Assembly: GCF_900088415.1 (NCBI RefSeq)
Contig: NZ_FLLQ01000004.1
Location: forward strand, 434,001-498,000
DNA: 64,000 bases
Origin: Vibrio mediterranei
GTDB lineage: Bacteria; Pseudomonadota; Gammaproteobacteria; Enterobacterales; Vibrionaceae
Direction: 5' to 3'
Shown: positions 8,783 through 17,709 of the stretch, piece after piece
Layout: each line of letters begins with the position of its first letter
Numbering within the stretch: position 1 is the stretch's first letter
Position numbers and translations under genes: made by a program
The notes under the pieces: generated by a model
The model's database searches: none
What the model was told of the DNA's origin: nothing
What the model saw: the letters and a program-made list of their open reading frames with translations, nothing else

Positions 8783-10086
8783 GACGCAACACCTAATGAC
8801 GGTTGGTCAGAAATTAGACTCAATAACGTGGACATCTTTTTATCCAACTCTTGCCATTCATGTTCGGCGATGGAACCAGGCACGATCCCCGCACCCGCGA
8901 AGAGTTGTAGCTCATCTTTGACCAATAACGCACTTCTAATCGCAACACAAAACTCTGCTTTTTCATGGCTTAGATAGCCCACTGAACCAGCGTACCAACC
9001 ACGCGCAAAAGGTTCGTTCTGCTGGATATACTGCATTGCTTCTGCTCTTGGAAGCCCCGCAACCGCAGCTGTTGGCTGCAACGCTTGTAGCAATTGCACA
9101 CCATTAATACCCTTGTGCAAGTGCGCCAAGATGTTTCTTTTTAGATGTTGAACTTTACGCAAGCGAACTAAGCGAAGTTCGCTTTCTAAATGCACTTGGT
9201 CTGAATGTGGCGATAGGCTTTGCAGAATATCATCCACAACGTACTGATTCTCATTGATGTTCTTGTCATCCTGAGTCAACCAATTGGCAAGTTCCATATC
9301 TTGAGCAGCATTGCCACCTCGACCAATCGTACCCGCCAAAGCTTCTGTCTCTAGCTCCTGTCCTACTCTTCGATAGAGGCGTTCAGGCGTTGAGCCTACA
9401 AATGCGTGACCAGGGGACAAGGCCATCAAAAAATGAAAGCTATGATGGTTTTGAGCATAACTTGCTTTGAGTAGCTGCGCAGGAGAAATGGAATGCTTGA
9501 GATCAACGCAGGTTTTACGAGCCAAGACCACTTTTTTGAATTTGTCTTGTTGAATTCCTGCTAAAACATCATCAACCAAATCACACCACTGTGTTTTCTC
9601 TGGTGTATGACGCAATGAGACGATGTCACTCGCTAGCGGCGCGAGTTCTTTTGCATCGGCAACGAGTTGCTTCAAGGCCCTAATTGATACCTCTTTGCTC
9701 ATTCCAATGTTAACCGCCAAACGCCATCCTTCATCGAAACGAATCAACTCAACTTGAGGTAGGAAAAAGAATGCCGACATACAACGACGGTTTTTGTCTG
9801 AATGGCCATCAAAAGAGCGACCACCCCATACTCGCTGGTTTTCACTGAGGATCGTATAAGCAGGAGCTGCTTCAGAAAAAGTATGAAGCTGACCGAGAGC
9901 AACCACTTCTTCACGGGTATCTCTCGACTGCCAATAGAACTTAGGATAATGAGGCTGAGCGTCCAACCAGTCGATGCCATGAGTCTTTGGTGAACCCTGC
10001 AATTCTTGCTCTAGTCGTTTGGTGCCTTGCGGCGCACGCTCTAGTTTTTCAACAAGCTGAGTGATGGCTTTTGTTAAATGAGACAA
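8779..10086 (-). CDS. menF: Isochorismate synthase MenF (TTG start)
   Basis: A chorismate-binding enzyme that isomerises chorismate to isochorismate for menaquinone. Visible family blocks include VVLARKTCVDL, HFLMALSPGHAFVGSTPERLYRR, ETEALAGTIGRG and PTAAVAGLPRAEA, followed by FARGWYAGSVGYL. The frame is open to 10158, but no ATG occurs before the conserved region. I place the start at the TTG at 10086 (LSHLTKAIT), because GAGG lies five bases upstream and the following residues look like the normal MenF N-terminus. That gives 435 residues. It is the first gene of the men operon. The promoter should lie in the 228-base gap shared with alaA. Confidence 0.9.
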   Translation of the reverse strand: MSHLTKAITQLVEKLERAPQGTKRLEQELQGSPKTHGIDWLDAQPHYPKFYWQSRDTREEVVALGQLHTFSEAAPAYTILSENQRVWGGRSFDGHSDKNRRCMSAFFFLPQVELIRFDEGWRLAVNIGMSKEVSIRALKQLVADAKELAPLASDIVSLRHTPEKTQWCDLVDDVLAGIQQDKFKKVVLARKTCVDLKHSISPAQLLKASYAQNHHSFHFLMALSPGHAFVGSTPERLYRRVGQELETEALAGTIGRGGNAAQDMELANWLTQDDKNINENQYVVDDILQSLSPHSDQVHLESELRLVRLRKVQHLKRNILAHLHKGINGVQLLQALQPTAAVAGLPRAEAMQYIQQNEPFARGWYAGSVGYLSHEKAEFCVAIRSALLVKDELQLFAGAGIVPGSIAEHEWQELDKKMSTLLSLISDQPSLGVAS

Positions 10087-10314
10087 ATCAACCTCAAAAC
10101 TGTAACTTTTAATCTTATATACACGAGATACTCTATTTATACCAACTACATAGATCAAGCAACACGCGCTTTAATTGTTCGCAATGTTAAGTGGCTCATT
10201 GCCACTGAATTCATATCCAATCTTTAATTTTCACTTTAGGCAGATTTTTATTCTTTCAAAAGCCAATTTAGTGTAATTTAGTAAAGAAATAGCCGTTTTT
10301 TTAGGAATATAGCA

Positions 10315-11529
10315 ATGAAAAATATCGAGATGTCGTCAAAACTCGATAATGTCTGCTACGACATTAGGGGACCTGTACTCAAACATGCTAAGCGCATGGA
10401 AGAAGAGGGACATAAAATACTGAAACTCAATATCGGTAATCCCGCCCCTTTTGGTTTTGATGCCCCTGATGAAATATTAGTCGATGTCATCAGGAATTTA
10501 CCTACATCTCAAGGTTATTGTGATTCCAAAGGTATATACTCAGCACGCAAAGCTGTGGTTCAACACTATCAGCGTAAAGGCATTCGTAGCTTAGACGTTG
10601 AAGATGTTTACATTGGCAATGGCGTTTCGGAGCTCATTGTAATGGCGATGCAAGCTCTGTTAAACAACGGAGATGAAATGTTAGTTCCCGCTCCTGACTA
10701 TCCACTTTGGACAGCAGCGGTTTCTCTATCCGGTGGTAGCCCAGTTCACTACCTCTGTGATGAACAAGCTGATTGGTATCCAGACCTAGATGATATCAAG
10801 AAGAAAATCACGCCTAAAACTCGTGGTATTGTGCTTATCAACCCAAACAACCCAACCGGTGCGGTGTACAGTCGTGACTTCCTACTCGAGGTGATTGAAA
10901 TTGCACGCCAGCATAAACTTATCATCTTCGCAGATGAGATTTACGACAAAGTTCTGTATGACGGCGCGACTCATACCTCAGTTGCAACCCTAACCGAAGA
11001 TGTACTCGTAGTGACCTTCAATGGTCTTTCTAAGTCTTATCGCGTTTGTGGCTTCCGTGGCGGTTGGATGTTTATGACGGGCCCTAAGGAGCATGCCACT
11101 GGGTACATTGCGGGTCTTGAAATGCTTGCCTCGATGCGCCTTTGCGCTAACGTTCCGATGCAACACGCGATTCAGACCGCCTTGGGTGGCTACCAAAGTA
11201 TCAATGAACTGATCTTGCCGGGTGGTCGTCTATTAGAACAGCGAGATAAAGCCTACGAGCTTATTACTCAAATTCCAGGGATCTCTTGTGTGAAACCCAA
11301 GGGAGCTATGTACCTGTTCCCCAAGATCGACACCAAGATGTACAACATCAAAGACGATCAGCGCATGGTGCTCGATTTTTTGAAGCAAGAAAAGGTTCTC
11401 CTCGTGCAAGGCACTGGTTTCAACTGGCCTAAACCTGATCACTTCCGCATCGTTACTCTACCTCACGTAGAAGATCTAGAGATGGCGATTGGTCGATTTG
11501 AAAAATTCTTGGCAACATATAGCCAGTAA
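10315..11529 (+). CDS. alaA: Alanine-synthesising aminotransferase AlaA (glutamate-pyruvate)
   Basis: A class I PLP aminotransferase of 404 residues, very similar along its whole length to E. coli AlaA (YfbQ). It converts pyruvate plus glutamate to alanine plus 2-oxoglutarate. The start MKNIEMSSKLDNVCYDIRGP aligns with AlaA. Substrate-binding NPNNPTGAVYS lies near residue 180 and the ADEIYDKVLYD segment near residue 205. The PLP lysine is in FNGLSKSYRVCGFRGGW near residue 240. It is divergent from menF. A hairpin separates it from yfbR. Confidence 0.95.
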   Translation: MKNIEMSSKLDNVCYDIRGPVLKHAKRMEEEGHKILKLNIGNPAPFGFDAPDEILVDVIRNLPTSQGYCDSKGIYSARKAVVQHYQRKGIRSLDVEDVYIGNGVSELIVMAMQALLNNGDEMLVPAPDYPLWTAAVSLSGGSPVHYLCDEQADWYPDLDDIKKKITPKTRGIVLINPNNPTGAVYSRDFLLEVIEIARQHKLIIFADEIYDKVLYDGATHTSVATLTEDVLVVTFNGLSKSYRVCGFRGGWMFMTGPKEHATGYIAGLEMLASMRLCANVPMQHAIQTALGGYQSINELILPGGRLLEQRDKAYELITQIPGISCVKPKGAMYLFPKIDTKMYNIKDDQRMVLDFLKQEKVLLVQGTGFNWPKPDHFRIVTLPHVEDLEMAIGRFEKFLATYSQ

Positions 11530-11566
11530 CTCTTTCATAACACTGATATAAAGCCTATTCTTATTG

Positions 11567-11591
11567 AGCGCCGAATAAATAGTTCGGCGCT
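11567..11591 (+). terminator. Hairpin between alaA and yfbR
   Basis: AGCGCCGAA (11567-11575) and TTCGGCGCT (11583-11591) form a nine-base-pair stem with a seven-base loop. There is no T-run, so read-through into yfbR is likely. Confidence 0.5.
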
Positions 11592-11612
11592 AGTATTAAG
11601 GGATTACGCTGT

Positions 11613-12197
11613 ATGAAAGAAAGTCACTTTTTTGCTCACCTTGCTCGAATGAAACTGATCCAACGCTGGCCATTAATGCGTTCGGTTTCAACGGAAAACA
11701 TCTCTGAACACAGTCTTCAAGTCGCCTTCGTTGCTCATGCTTTAGCCATCATAAAAAACAAGAAATTTGGCGGTAAAACCAACCCTGAAAGAATCGCGAT
11801 TCTCGCGATGTATCACGATACCAGTGAAGTGCTAACTGGGGATCTTCCAACACCAGTTAAATATTACAACCCAGAAATCGCAAAGGAATACAAAAAGATA
11901 GAGTCTGCAGCTGAGCGAAAGCTGCTGTCTATGTTACCCGAAGAATTTCAGGATGATTTCCGACCTTTCTTAATTTCAGAATACGCTTACGAAGAAGACA
12001 CCCAAATTGTCAAACAAGCCGATTCTATCTGCGCATATTTGAAATGTCTTGAGGAGCTGAGCGCTGGAAACCATGAGTTTGCTCTCGCCAAAAAACGTTT
12101 GGACCAAACACTGCTTGAAAAGCAAACCGAAGAGATGGACTATTTCCTAAACACCTTTGCACCAAGCTTTGAGCTTTCTCTTGATGAAATCAGTTAG
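11613..12197 (+). CDS. yfbR: 5'-Deoxynucleotidase YfbR
   Basis: An HD-domain phosphohydrolase of 194 residues that dephosphorylates deoxyribonucleoside 5'-monophosphates and so feeds dUMP and thymidine pools. The metal-binding histidines and aspartates are visible in [13 protein letters not shown] (first H near residue 33) and in [20 protein letters not shown] (HD near residues 69-70). The final metal Asp is probably in [12 protein letters not shown]. The closest match in layout is E. coli YfbR, which also follows alaA. Eighteen bases separate it from the dGTPase-like gene, so the two nucleotide-pool enzymes are probably co-transcribed. Confidence 0.94.
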   Translation: MKESHFFAHLARMKLIQRWPLMRSVSTENISEHSLQVAFVAHALAIIKNKKFGGKTNPERIAILAMYHDTSEVLTGDLPTPVKYYNPEIAKEYKKIESAAERKLLSMLPEEFQDDFRPFLISEYAYEEDTQIVKQADSICAYLKCLEELSAGNHEFALAKKRLDQTLLEKQTEEMDYFLNTFAPSFELSLDEIS

Positions 12198-12215
12198 CCA
12201 ACTCGAGGAATTGAG

Positions 12216-13547
12216 ATGCTGTTAGAATCCATGCAAATTTGGCAAGCCAGACATAGTGATGAGCACAAGCTCAGACGTAATGATCATCGCGACCCCTTCC
12301 AACGTGATAGAGCTAGGATTCTCCACTCTGCAGCGTTTAGGCGACTGCAAGCTAAAACGCAGGTGCACGGTACAGGTGTTAACGATTTTCACCGCACACG
12401 CCTAACACATTCGCTCGAAGCGGCTCAAATTGGCTCAGGCATCGCAGCTCAATTAAAACAAAAACAGCCAGAACTCGAACCATTATTGCCTTCTGATGCA
12501 CTCATTGAAGCACTCTGCCTCGCTCATGATATCGGTCATCCACCCTATGGGCATGGCGGTGAAGTCGCACTCAACTACATGATGCGTGAATATGGTGGTT
12601 TTGAAGGTAACGCCCAGACGTTTCGTATCGTCACCCAACTCGAACCCTACACCGAGCATCACGGGATGAACCTCACCCGTCGCAGCCTATTAGGTTTGCT
12701 TAAATATCCCGCCCCTATTAGCCAAACTTGCGCCGACAAACAGCCTCACCCGGTGAGCAGCCAACGCCAGTTAAAAGCGAAGGACTGGGCGCCTGCAAAA
12801 GGGATCTACGATAAAGATAAGCCCCAGTTTGATTGGGTTATCGACCCACTATCTGACAGCGATAAATTATTGTTGCAAACCATGCGATTTGAGCAATTGA
12901 CTCCACTTCAACACAACAAGACGCAATTCAAATCTCTTGATTGCTCTATCATGGAGTTAGCTGACGATATTGCTTACGGTGTGCATGACTTAGAAGACGC
13001 AATTGTGCTTGAGTTGGTGGACAAAGATATGTGGCGAGCCAATGCCGCGGCACAGCTTAAAACGCAAACCAATACTTGGCTCTCAGAACATATTGACTCA
13101 ATCACTGAACTGCTTTTTTCAGGTAAACACTACGAGCGAAAAGACGCCATCGGGGGCATTGTTAACGCCCTACTAACTAGTATTGAAGTCAAGAAAGTCC
13201 CAGAAGCTAGTTTCGACGATCCTTTACTTCACTACAACGCCTATCTTGATGGTGATATGGAATGTGTCTTAGCGATTCTGAAACGATTTGTCAGCGAGTT
13301 CGTGATTCAAGTACCAAGGGTACAAATCGTCGAGTACAAAGGCCAACAAATCATTATGGATCTTTTTGAGGCATTCAGCGCCGATCCTGAGCGCTTACTT
13401 CCTGAATCAACACGCAACCTTTGGCGTAAAGCCAGTGGACAACAAGATAACGGAATGCGTGTGATAGCTGACTATATTTCCGCCATGACTGACGGTTATG
13501 CGCAAAAGATGCATCAACAACTGTTTGCGGCGCATTCGAATTACTAG
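12216..13547 (+). CDS. dGTPase-like HD-domain triphosphohydrolase
   Basis: A 443-residue protein of the deoxyguanosinetriphosphate triphosphohydrolase-like family (dGTPase type 2). Members release tripolyphosphate from dNTPs. The N-terminal RDPFQRDRARILHSAAFRRLQAKTQV and FHRTRLTHSLEAAQIG blocks carry the first HD histidine. LAHDIGHPPYGHGGE near residue 110 gives the HD pair and the second catalytic histidines. SIMELADDIAYGVHDLEDA near residue 247 gives the last metal aspartate. It is shorter than E. coli Dgt (505 residues), as expected for this subfamily. Its end is 19 bases from the convergent tapT. Some members of the family deplete dNTPs during phage attack, but nothing here suggests that role. 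Confidence 0.9.
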   Translation: MLLESMQIWQARHSDEHKLRRNDHRDPFQRDRARILHSAAFRRLQAKTQVHGTGVNDFHRTRLTHSLEAAQIGSGIAAQLKQKQPELEPLLPSDALIEALCLAHDIGHPPYGHGGEVALNYMMREYGGFEGNAQTFRIVTQLEPYTEHHGMNLTRRSLLGLLKYPAPISQTCADKQPHPVSSQRQLKAKDWAPAKGIYDKDKPQFDWVIDPLSDSDKLLLQTMRFEQLTPLQHNKTQFKSLDCSIMELADDIAYGVHDLEDAIVLELVDKDMWRANAAAQLKTQTNTWLSEHIDSITELLFSGKHYERKDAIGGIVNALLTSIEVKKVPEASFDDPLLHYNAYLDGDMECVLAILKRFVSEFVIQVPRVQIVEYKGQQIIMDLFEAFSADPERLLPESTRNLWRKASGQQDNGMRVIADYISAMTDGYAQKMHQQLFAAHSNY

Positions 13548-13566
13548 TGATTAGAAAGGTAAAACC

Positions 13567-14205
13567 TTAATCGTTGGAGCCCGGAGCGCGATAGTTTTTT
13601 TCATAAACACCTGAAGGCATTTGCTGAATCTGGAACTCTATCATTTTTTCAAATGCAACCAGCATAGCGTCGAAGTTCCGTTCAGGCTCTAACGTTTGAA
13701 TAATATGATGACCCGCTTCAACCGTGGATAGAGCATTAGGTGATGGTGCTTTGCGAATCCGATAATCGCCCTGCAAGGTCTCTGGCAATTTAACCAACGG
13801 TAAAGTATGCAAATTCGTAGACAGTTTCCACATCTTAAACGCTTTCTTCCACGTTCCGTCTAGGAGAATGACACGCAAGTGCTTATTAGGCGCTGCGAGT
13901 TGTGTTTGCGATAATTCAACAGAGTCTTCACCCGGATACAGCACCACTGACTGGTATCTATCATCAGCCAACAGATCATTAAGCGCTTGATGGGTCGAGA
14001 AATCCTCACCAATAAAAAGATGTCCGTTTGGCAATGACAAGGACAAAATTCGCGCCGTCCCAAGCGGGCGCTTTTCTTCACTTGGGTGCTGCAAAATGAT
14101 CAATTGTGTGTCACAGTGAATGGGCTGAATCCACTGACAAATACAAGCGCGCTTAGCTTTCAAGCACTTGGGACAATATCGAGATATGGACACTTCTTTC
14201 GTCAT
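13567..14205 (-). CDS. tapT: tRNA-uridine aminocarboxypropyltransferase TapT (DTW domain)
   Basis: A DTW-domain protein that would add the 3-amino-3-carboxypropyl group to uridine 47 in tRNA. A four-Cys zinc site is present in RYCPKCLKAKRACICQW near the start. The SAM-binding region includes HPSEEKRPLGTARIL, and the domain's name motif appears as LLDGTWKKAFKMW. I chose the ATG at 14205 (MTKEVSIS), because the extra 25 residues in the longer frame to 14280 look like non-coding sequence and overlap the rhombosortase gene deeply. With this start the 5' ends of tapT and rrtA still overlap by 20 bases on opposite strands. Confidence 0.88.
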   Translation of the reverse strand: MTKEVSISRYCPKCLKAKRACICQWIQPIHCDTQLIILQHPSEEKRPLGTARILSLSLPNGHLFIGEDFSTHQALNDLLADDRYQSVVLYPGEDSVELSQTQLAAPNKHLRVILLDGTWKKAFKMWKLSTNLHTLPLVKLPETLQGDYRIRKAPSPNALSTVEAGHHIIQTLEPERNFDAMLVAFEKMIEFQIQQMPSGVYEKNYRAPGSND

Positions 14206-14749
14206 AAGACTATTGCTGTTTTCTCTACTTTGCGCACTGCTGCAAATCCCGAGCTTACAATCCTTAGTAGAGTGGAACAAGCTAGCAATACATGCGGGTC
14301 AATGGTGGCGGATAGTATCAGGAAATTTCTCGCATACCAACCTAGCACATCTGGGCATGAACCTCGCCGGACTTTGGGTCATTTGCTACGTATTTCGTCC
14401 TTCGTGGCGGTCAGTGGTGGCTGTTACGCTAATTAGTGCGACCTCTATTGGTTTCGCTTTGTTGTTCACAAACTTAACGTATTACTTAGGCCTATCAGGA
14501 GTACTCCACGCTTTATTTGCTTATTGGGCGCTACAAGAGGCACTGAGTGGAAGAAATTCAAGCTGGCTGTTGGTCTTGGGCATCATCGGTAAAGTGGCCT
14601 GGGAAAGCTTCTACGGAGCGTCAGAAGCAACCTCGCAGCTAATCGCGGCTCCAGTTGCGACACAAGCCCACGCAATAGGACTTGGCGTCGGCTTGATTTT
14701 GGCACTCTCGGTAAGCGTCTATCGTCGTAAGTTACAGAGTGATTCTTGA
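14186..14749 (+). CDS. rrtA: Rhombosortase (rhomboid-family intramembrane protease)
   Basis: A six-helix rhomboid-type serine protease of about 187 residues. Rhombosortases process proteins with a GlyGly-CTERM tail, including several type II secretion substrates in Vibrio. Visible features are NFSHTNLAHLGMNLAGLW (the family's loop-and-helix-2 motif), the catalytic serine in LGLSGVLHALF near residue 110, and the catalytic histidine in TQAHAIGLGVG near residue 165. The ATG at 14186 (MDTSFVIR) places a hydrophobic segment at once. An in-frame ATG at 14168 is also possible. The 5' end overlaps tapT and the last 18 bases overlap comEA, both on the other strand. Confidence 0.87.
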   Translation: MDTSFVIRLLLFSLLCALLQIPSLQSLVEWNKLAIHAGQWWRIVSGNFSHTNLAHLGMNLAGLWVICYVFRPSWRSVVAVTLISATSIGFALLFTNLTYYLGLSGVLHALFAYWALQEALSGRNSSWLLVLGIIGKVAWESFYGASEATSQLIAAPVATQAHAIGLGVGLILALSVSVYRRKLQSDS

Positions 14750-15025
14750 ACGGTTCTTCTCTACCGTTGCTTCACCAATACCTTTCACTTGAGTTAAATC
14801 ATCTGCCGATTTAAAACTTCCGTGTTGATCGCGATACTCCACGATATCTTTTGCTTTTTCCTCGCCAACACCTTTGAGCAGTTCCGCTAGTTCCTCAGGA
14901 CCCGCTTGGTTGATATTGACTGTTATCTCTATCCCCTCTAGTTTCTTCGCTTCGGATGCATAGGAAAAGCTCACAGGGACAACTAACAAAACTACTAGCA
15001 GCCAAACATTTTTTAGATACTTCAT
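14732..15025 (-). CDS. comEA: ComEA-type helix-hairpin-helix DNA-binding protein
   Basis: A 97-residue exported protein with a signal peptide (cleavage likely after SFSYA, about residue 24) and a C-terminal pair of helix-hairpin-helix motifs: VNINQAGPEELAELLKGVGEEKAKDIVEYR and LTQVKGIGEATVEKNRSRI (described by position; residues 38-67 and 78-96). ComEA binds incoming DNA in the periplasm and ratchets it inward during natural transformation in Vibrio. It lies downstream of ppiD but after a strong terminator, so it should have its own promoter in 15026-15100. I did not find a clear CRP-S or TfoX site by eye. Confidence 0.92.
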   Translation of the reverse strand: MKYLKNVWLLVVLLVVPVSFSYASEAKKLEGIEITVNINQAGPEELAELLKGVGEEKAKDIVEYRDQHGSFKSADDLTQVKGIGEATVEKNRSRITL

Positions 15026-15101
15026 TTGAATTCCTTTTTCTCACTAAAAGTCGCCATCCAAGATACCCAGAAAAAACAAGCTGAAAAGTTCTGTCTACTG
15101 A

Positions 15102-15136
15102 AAACAAAACGGACCGCGAATGCGGTCCGTTTTTAT
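15102..15136 (-). terminator. Bidirectional intrinsic terminator after ppiD
   Basis: ACGGACCGC (15109-15117) and GCGGTCCGT (15122-15130) form a perfect nine-base-pair stem with a four-base loop. A T-rich tail follows on both strands. It ends the ppiD transcript before comEA. Confidence 0.9.
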
Positions 15137-15196
15137 TAGCTTATCAGTTACACAAGAACTGTGAGCTGAATTGCGTCATCGACTCTGTTTATGCTG

Positions 15197-17056
15197 TTAT
15201 TCAGCATCAAGTAAGTATTCGATGTCCGTATTTTTGCGCAGAATTGAAAGCACAGAAGCTAAATCTTGTTGAGTCGCCTCACGCTCCATTTGAGCGCCGA
15301 TTTGCTCGTTGTATGCTTCATTGTACTCAGAAGCGACTTTAGTTAGCTCAACAACAACAATGTTGCCTTCCATATCTTTAGTCTGAGCGTAGGTCGCTGC
15401 GTTTTCTGCTGGCTTAGTCATTGCAAACACAGTGCCTGCTAATGGAGAGCTACGGTCGATAGCTTCCAGTTCTCCAAAGCTTAGATTGTTCGCTTGAAGT
15501 GTGTCCTGCTTGCCTTCTTTTAGCTCGTTCACTAACTGAACACCCAACTCCATAGCCGCTTGCTCACCTTTAACTTTCGCTAACTGAGTTTCCACTTGCT
15601 CTTTCACTTCTTCAAGTGGCAATACAGTTTGTTCACGAACGTCATCGACACGAACCACAATGATATGCTCTGGTGCCACTTCCATCACTTCAGAGTTAAG
15701 GCCATCTTCTTTCACTTCTGGTGACTGAATCGCTTGCATCACTGCTGGCGATTTCAAGATTTCTGGCGCATCAACTTGAGAAATGAAATCGGTAGTCACG
15801 ACTTTCTGACTAACTGCTTTCGCTGCATCATCCAGTGAATCTGGATATTCGAAAGCAATCTTCTCTAGCTCATTTTGCAGGTTATAGAACTCATCTACCG
15901 CCACTTGGTCTTTTAGCTCAGCAATGATTTCGTCTTTCACTTCAGCTAAAGGCTTAGACTCAGATGCCTTGATAGCGTCAAGTTTAATAATGTGGTAACC
16001 GAAATCAGACTTAACTAAACCAGTTGTATCGCCCACATCCTTAAGAGCAAATGCAGCTTCTTCAAAAGCAGGATCCATCACATCACGTTCGATCCAACCT
16101 AAAGAACCACCCTCTTCAGAGCTACCAATGTCTTCTGACTTTTCTTTCGCTAGCGTCGCAAAATCAGCACCGGCATTGAGCTCGTCCAAAATTGCTTGCG
16201 CTTTCGCTTCGTCATCGCCTTGAACCAGAATATGGCTCACTTCACGTTGCTCAGAAGTTGAGTATTTATCTAGATGCTCGTCATAGTACTTCTGAACTTC
16301 ATCATCAGTGACTTTAACTTGATCTTTAAGTGCTTGAGCAGATAGCTCAATGTAAGCCACTTTAACTTGCTCAGGACGCGTAAACTGGCCAGGGTTCTCT
16401 TCATAGTACTTTTGAATCTCTTCATCAGTAATCTGAGCTTTCTTAGAGAAGTCAGCTAGCGATAGAGTCAGCGTTTTGATATCACGCGTTTGGGTTAGCA
16501 GCTTGCTTTGAAGCTCAATTTCGCTCGGAAGCGTAAACTCGCTACCTTGCAATGCCGATAGCAGTTGGTTACGAACCAAATCACGACGAAGGTACTCTGC
16601 AAAGCTGTCAGCACTGAAACCAGCACGGCGCAGCGTTGCTTGATAAATGTCTTGGTCAAATTTTCCGTCATTTTGGAACTGAGGCATCTCAAGAATCATT
16701 TGACGGATTTGAGCGTCGCTAATACGTAGCCCCAGCGATTCTGCATGTTGCTCAAGCAACACATCATTAATCATACGATCAAGGACTGACTTACGGAAAG
16801 ACGCTACGTAGCTTGGGTCACCAAGCAGAGTCGAGAAGTAATCACCAAGCTGAGATTGCATGCGATTGCGTTCATTTTGATACGCTTGTTCAAACTCACC
16901 ACGACCAATTTCTACATTACCCACTTTTGCCGCAGTATTGCCAATTCCGCCTGCGATATAGCTACCTACACCAGCAAACACAAAAGACAGAATAATGAGT
17001 CCTAAGATAATTTTAACCGCGATGCTATTCACGCCTTCGCGAATTCGCTCCATCAT
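15197..17056 (-). CDS. ppiD: Periplasmic folding chaperone PpiD (SurA-N/parvulin type)
   Basis: A 619-residue inner-membrane-anchored chaperone that helps proteins leaving the Sec translocon to fold. Residues 12-34 form the single membrane anchor, preceded by the MERIREGVNSIAVKII start. A SurA_N-like chaperone domain follows. The parvulin (rotamase) domain occupies roughly residues 265-360, with EVSHILVQGDDEAKA and EEGGSLGWIERDVMDPAFEE. Length and layout match PpiD of enterobacteria and vibrios. It follows hupB in the same direction, as in E. coli, but after a terminator. Confidence 0.96.
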   Translation of the reverse strand: MMERIREGVNSIAVKIILGLIILSFVFAGVGSYIAGGIGNTAAKVGNVEIGRGEFEQAYQNERNRMQSQLGDYFSTLLGDPSYVASFRKSVLDRMINDVLLEQHAESLGLRISDAQIRQMILEMPQFQNDGKFDQDIYQATLRRAGFSADSFAEYLRRDLVRNQLLSALQGSEFTLPSEIELQSKLLTQTRDIKTLTLSLADFSKKAQITDEEIQKYYEENPGQFTRPEQVKVAYIELSAQALKDQVKVTDDEVQKYYDEHLDKYSTSEQREVSHILVQGDDEAKAQAILDELNAGADFATLAKEKSEDIGSSEEGGSLGWIERDVMDPAFEEAAFALKDVGDTTGLVKSDFGYHIIKLDAIKASESKPLAEVKDEIIAELKDQVAVDEFYNLQNELEKIAFEYPDSLDDAAKAVSQKVVTTDFISQVDAPEILKSPAVMQAIQSPEVKEDGLNSEVMEVAPEHIIVVRVDDVREQTVLPLEEVKEQVETQLAKVKGEQAAMELGVQLVNELKEGKQDTLQANNLSFGELEAIDRSSPLAGTVFAMTKPAENAATYAQTKDMEGNIVVVELTKVASEYNEAYNEQIGAQMEREATQQDLASVLSILRKNTDIEYLLDAE

Positions 17057-17111
17057 AATTTTATTACTCTCCAGATAGGAAGGGTTATCTTCTACTGCAT
17101 CGGATAATATC

Positions 17112-17144
17112 AGAAAAAGAAATGCGCATCAGTAAGATGCGCAT
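17112..17144 (-). terminator. Intrinsic terminator of hupB
   Basis: ATGCGCATC (17122-17130) and GATGCGCAT (17136-17144) form a nine-base-pair stem with a five-base loop. On the minus strand it is followed by TTCTTTTTC. Confidence 0.85.
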
Positions 17145-17241
17145 ATTTAAAAAAAGTTCGACTTATTTTGTCGATTAAGCCTTACAAAAGCTTAATTTTT
17201 GCTCAGTTGACGCAAGGTTTGTGCGCAACTGTAACAAATGA

Positions 17242-17514
17242 TTAGTTACAAGCGTCTTTAAGAGCTTTACCTGCTTTGAATGCAGGAACTTTAGCTTCAG
17301 AGATTTGGATCTCTTCACCAGTTTTTGGGTTACGACCTGTACGTGCTGCACGAGTACGTACGCTGAAAGTACCGAAGCCAACTAGAGCCACTTGATCACC
17401 TTCTTCTAGAGTAGTGCTAACTGCTTCGATGAAAGCATCTAGTGCACGACCAGCTGAAGCTTTAGATAGATCTGCGTTCTCTGCGATTTTTTCCACTAAT
17501 TGTGTTTTGTTCAC
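17242..17514 (-). CDS. hupB: DNA-binding protein HU-beta
   Basis: A 90-residue HU-family histone-like protein that bends and compacts DNA as a homo- or heterodimer. The conserved [23 protein letters not shown] segment (residues 47-69) includes the DNA-inserting beta arm with its proline. The N-terminus [19 protein letters not shown] is typical. The start codon is GTG at 17514, preceded by AGGGG. Location between lon and ppiD is the same as in E. coli and Vibrio. Confidence 0.97.
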   Translation of the reverse strand: MNKTQLVEKIAENADLSKASAGRALDAFIEAVSTTLEEGDQVALVGFGTFSVRTRAARTGRNPKTGEEIQISEAKVPAFKAGKALKDACN

Positions 17515-17642
17515 TGTGTTTCCCCTTTCTGTTACCGAATTGTTATTTTTTAAAAGGTAACGTTAGTTCCATTCTCGTAGTTGAAGACTCTAAGCCTTGT
17601 CTATCAAGGGCTTCAGAGTTACATAGCTAAACTTAGTGCTAC

Positions 17643-17680
17643 AAAAAAACGCTGACAAGCTTTTTTTGCCTATCAGCGCA
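17643..17680 (-). terminator. Intrinsic terminator of lon
   Basis: CGCTGA/TCAGCG arms (17650-17655 and 17673-17678), extended by an imperfect inner stem, are followed on the minus strand by seven T. It lies about 30 bases past the lon stop and upstream of hupB. Confidence 0.85.
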
Positions 17681-17709
17681 TTTCTTTTACCTAAATTTGG
17701 AGCACATCA

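Noticed and set aside
13567-14280. Longer tapT frame to 14280
   Set aside because: The 25 extra residues look non-coding and overlap rrtA deeply. The ATG at 14205 is preferred.
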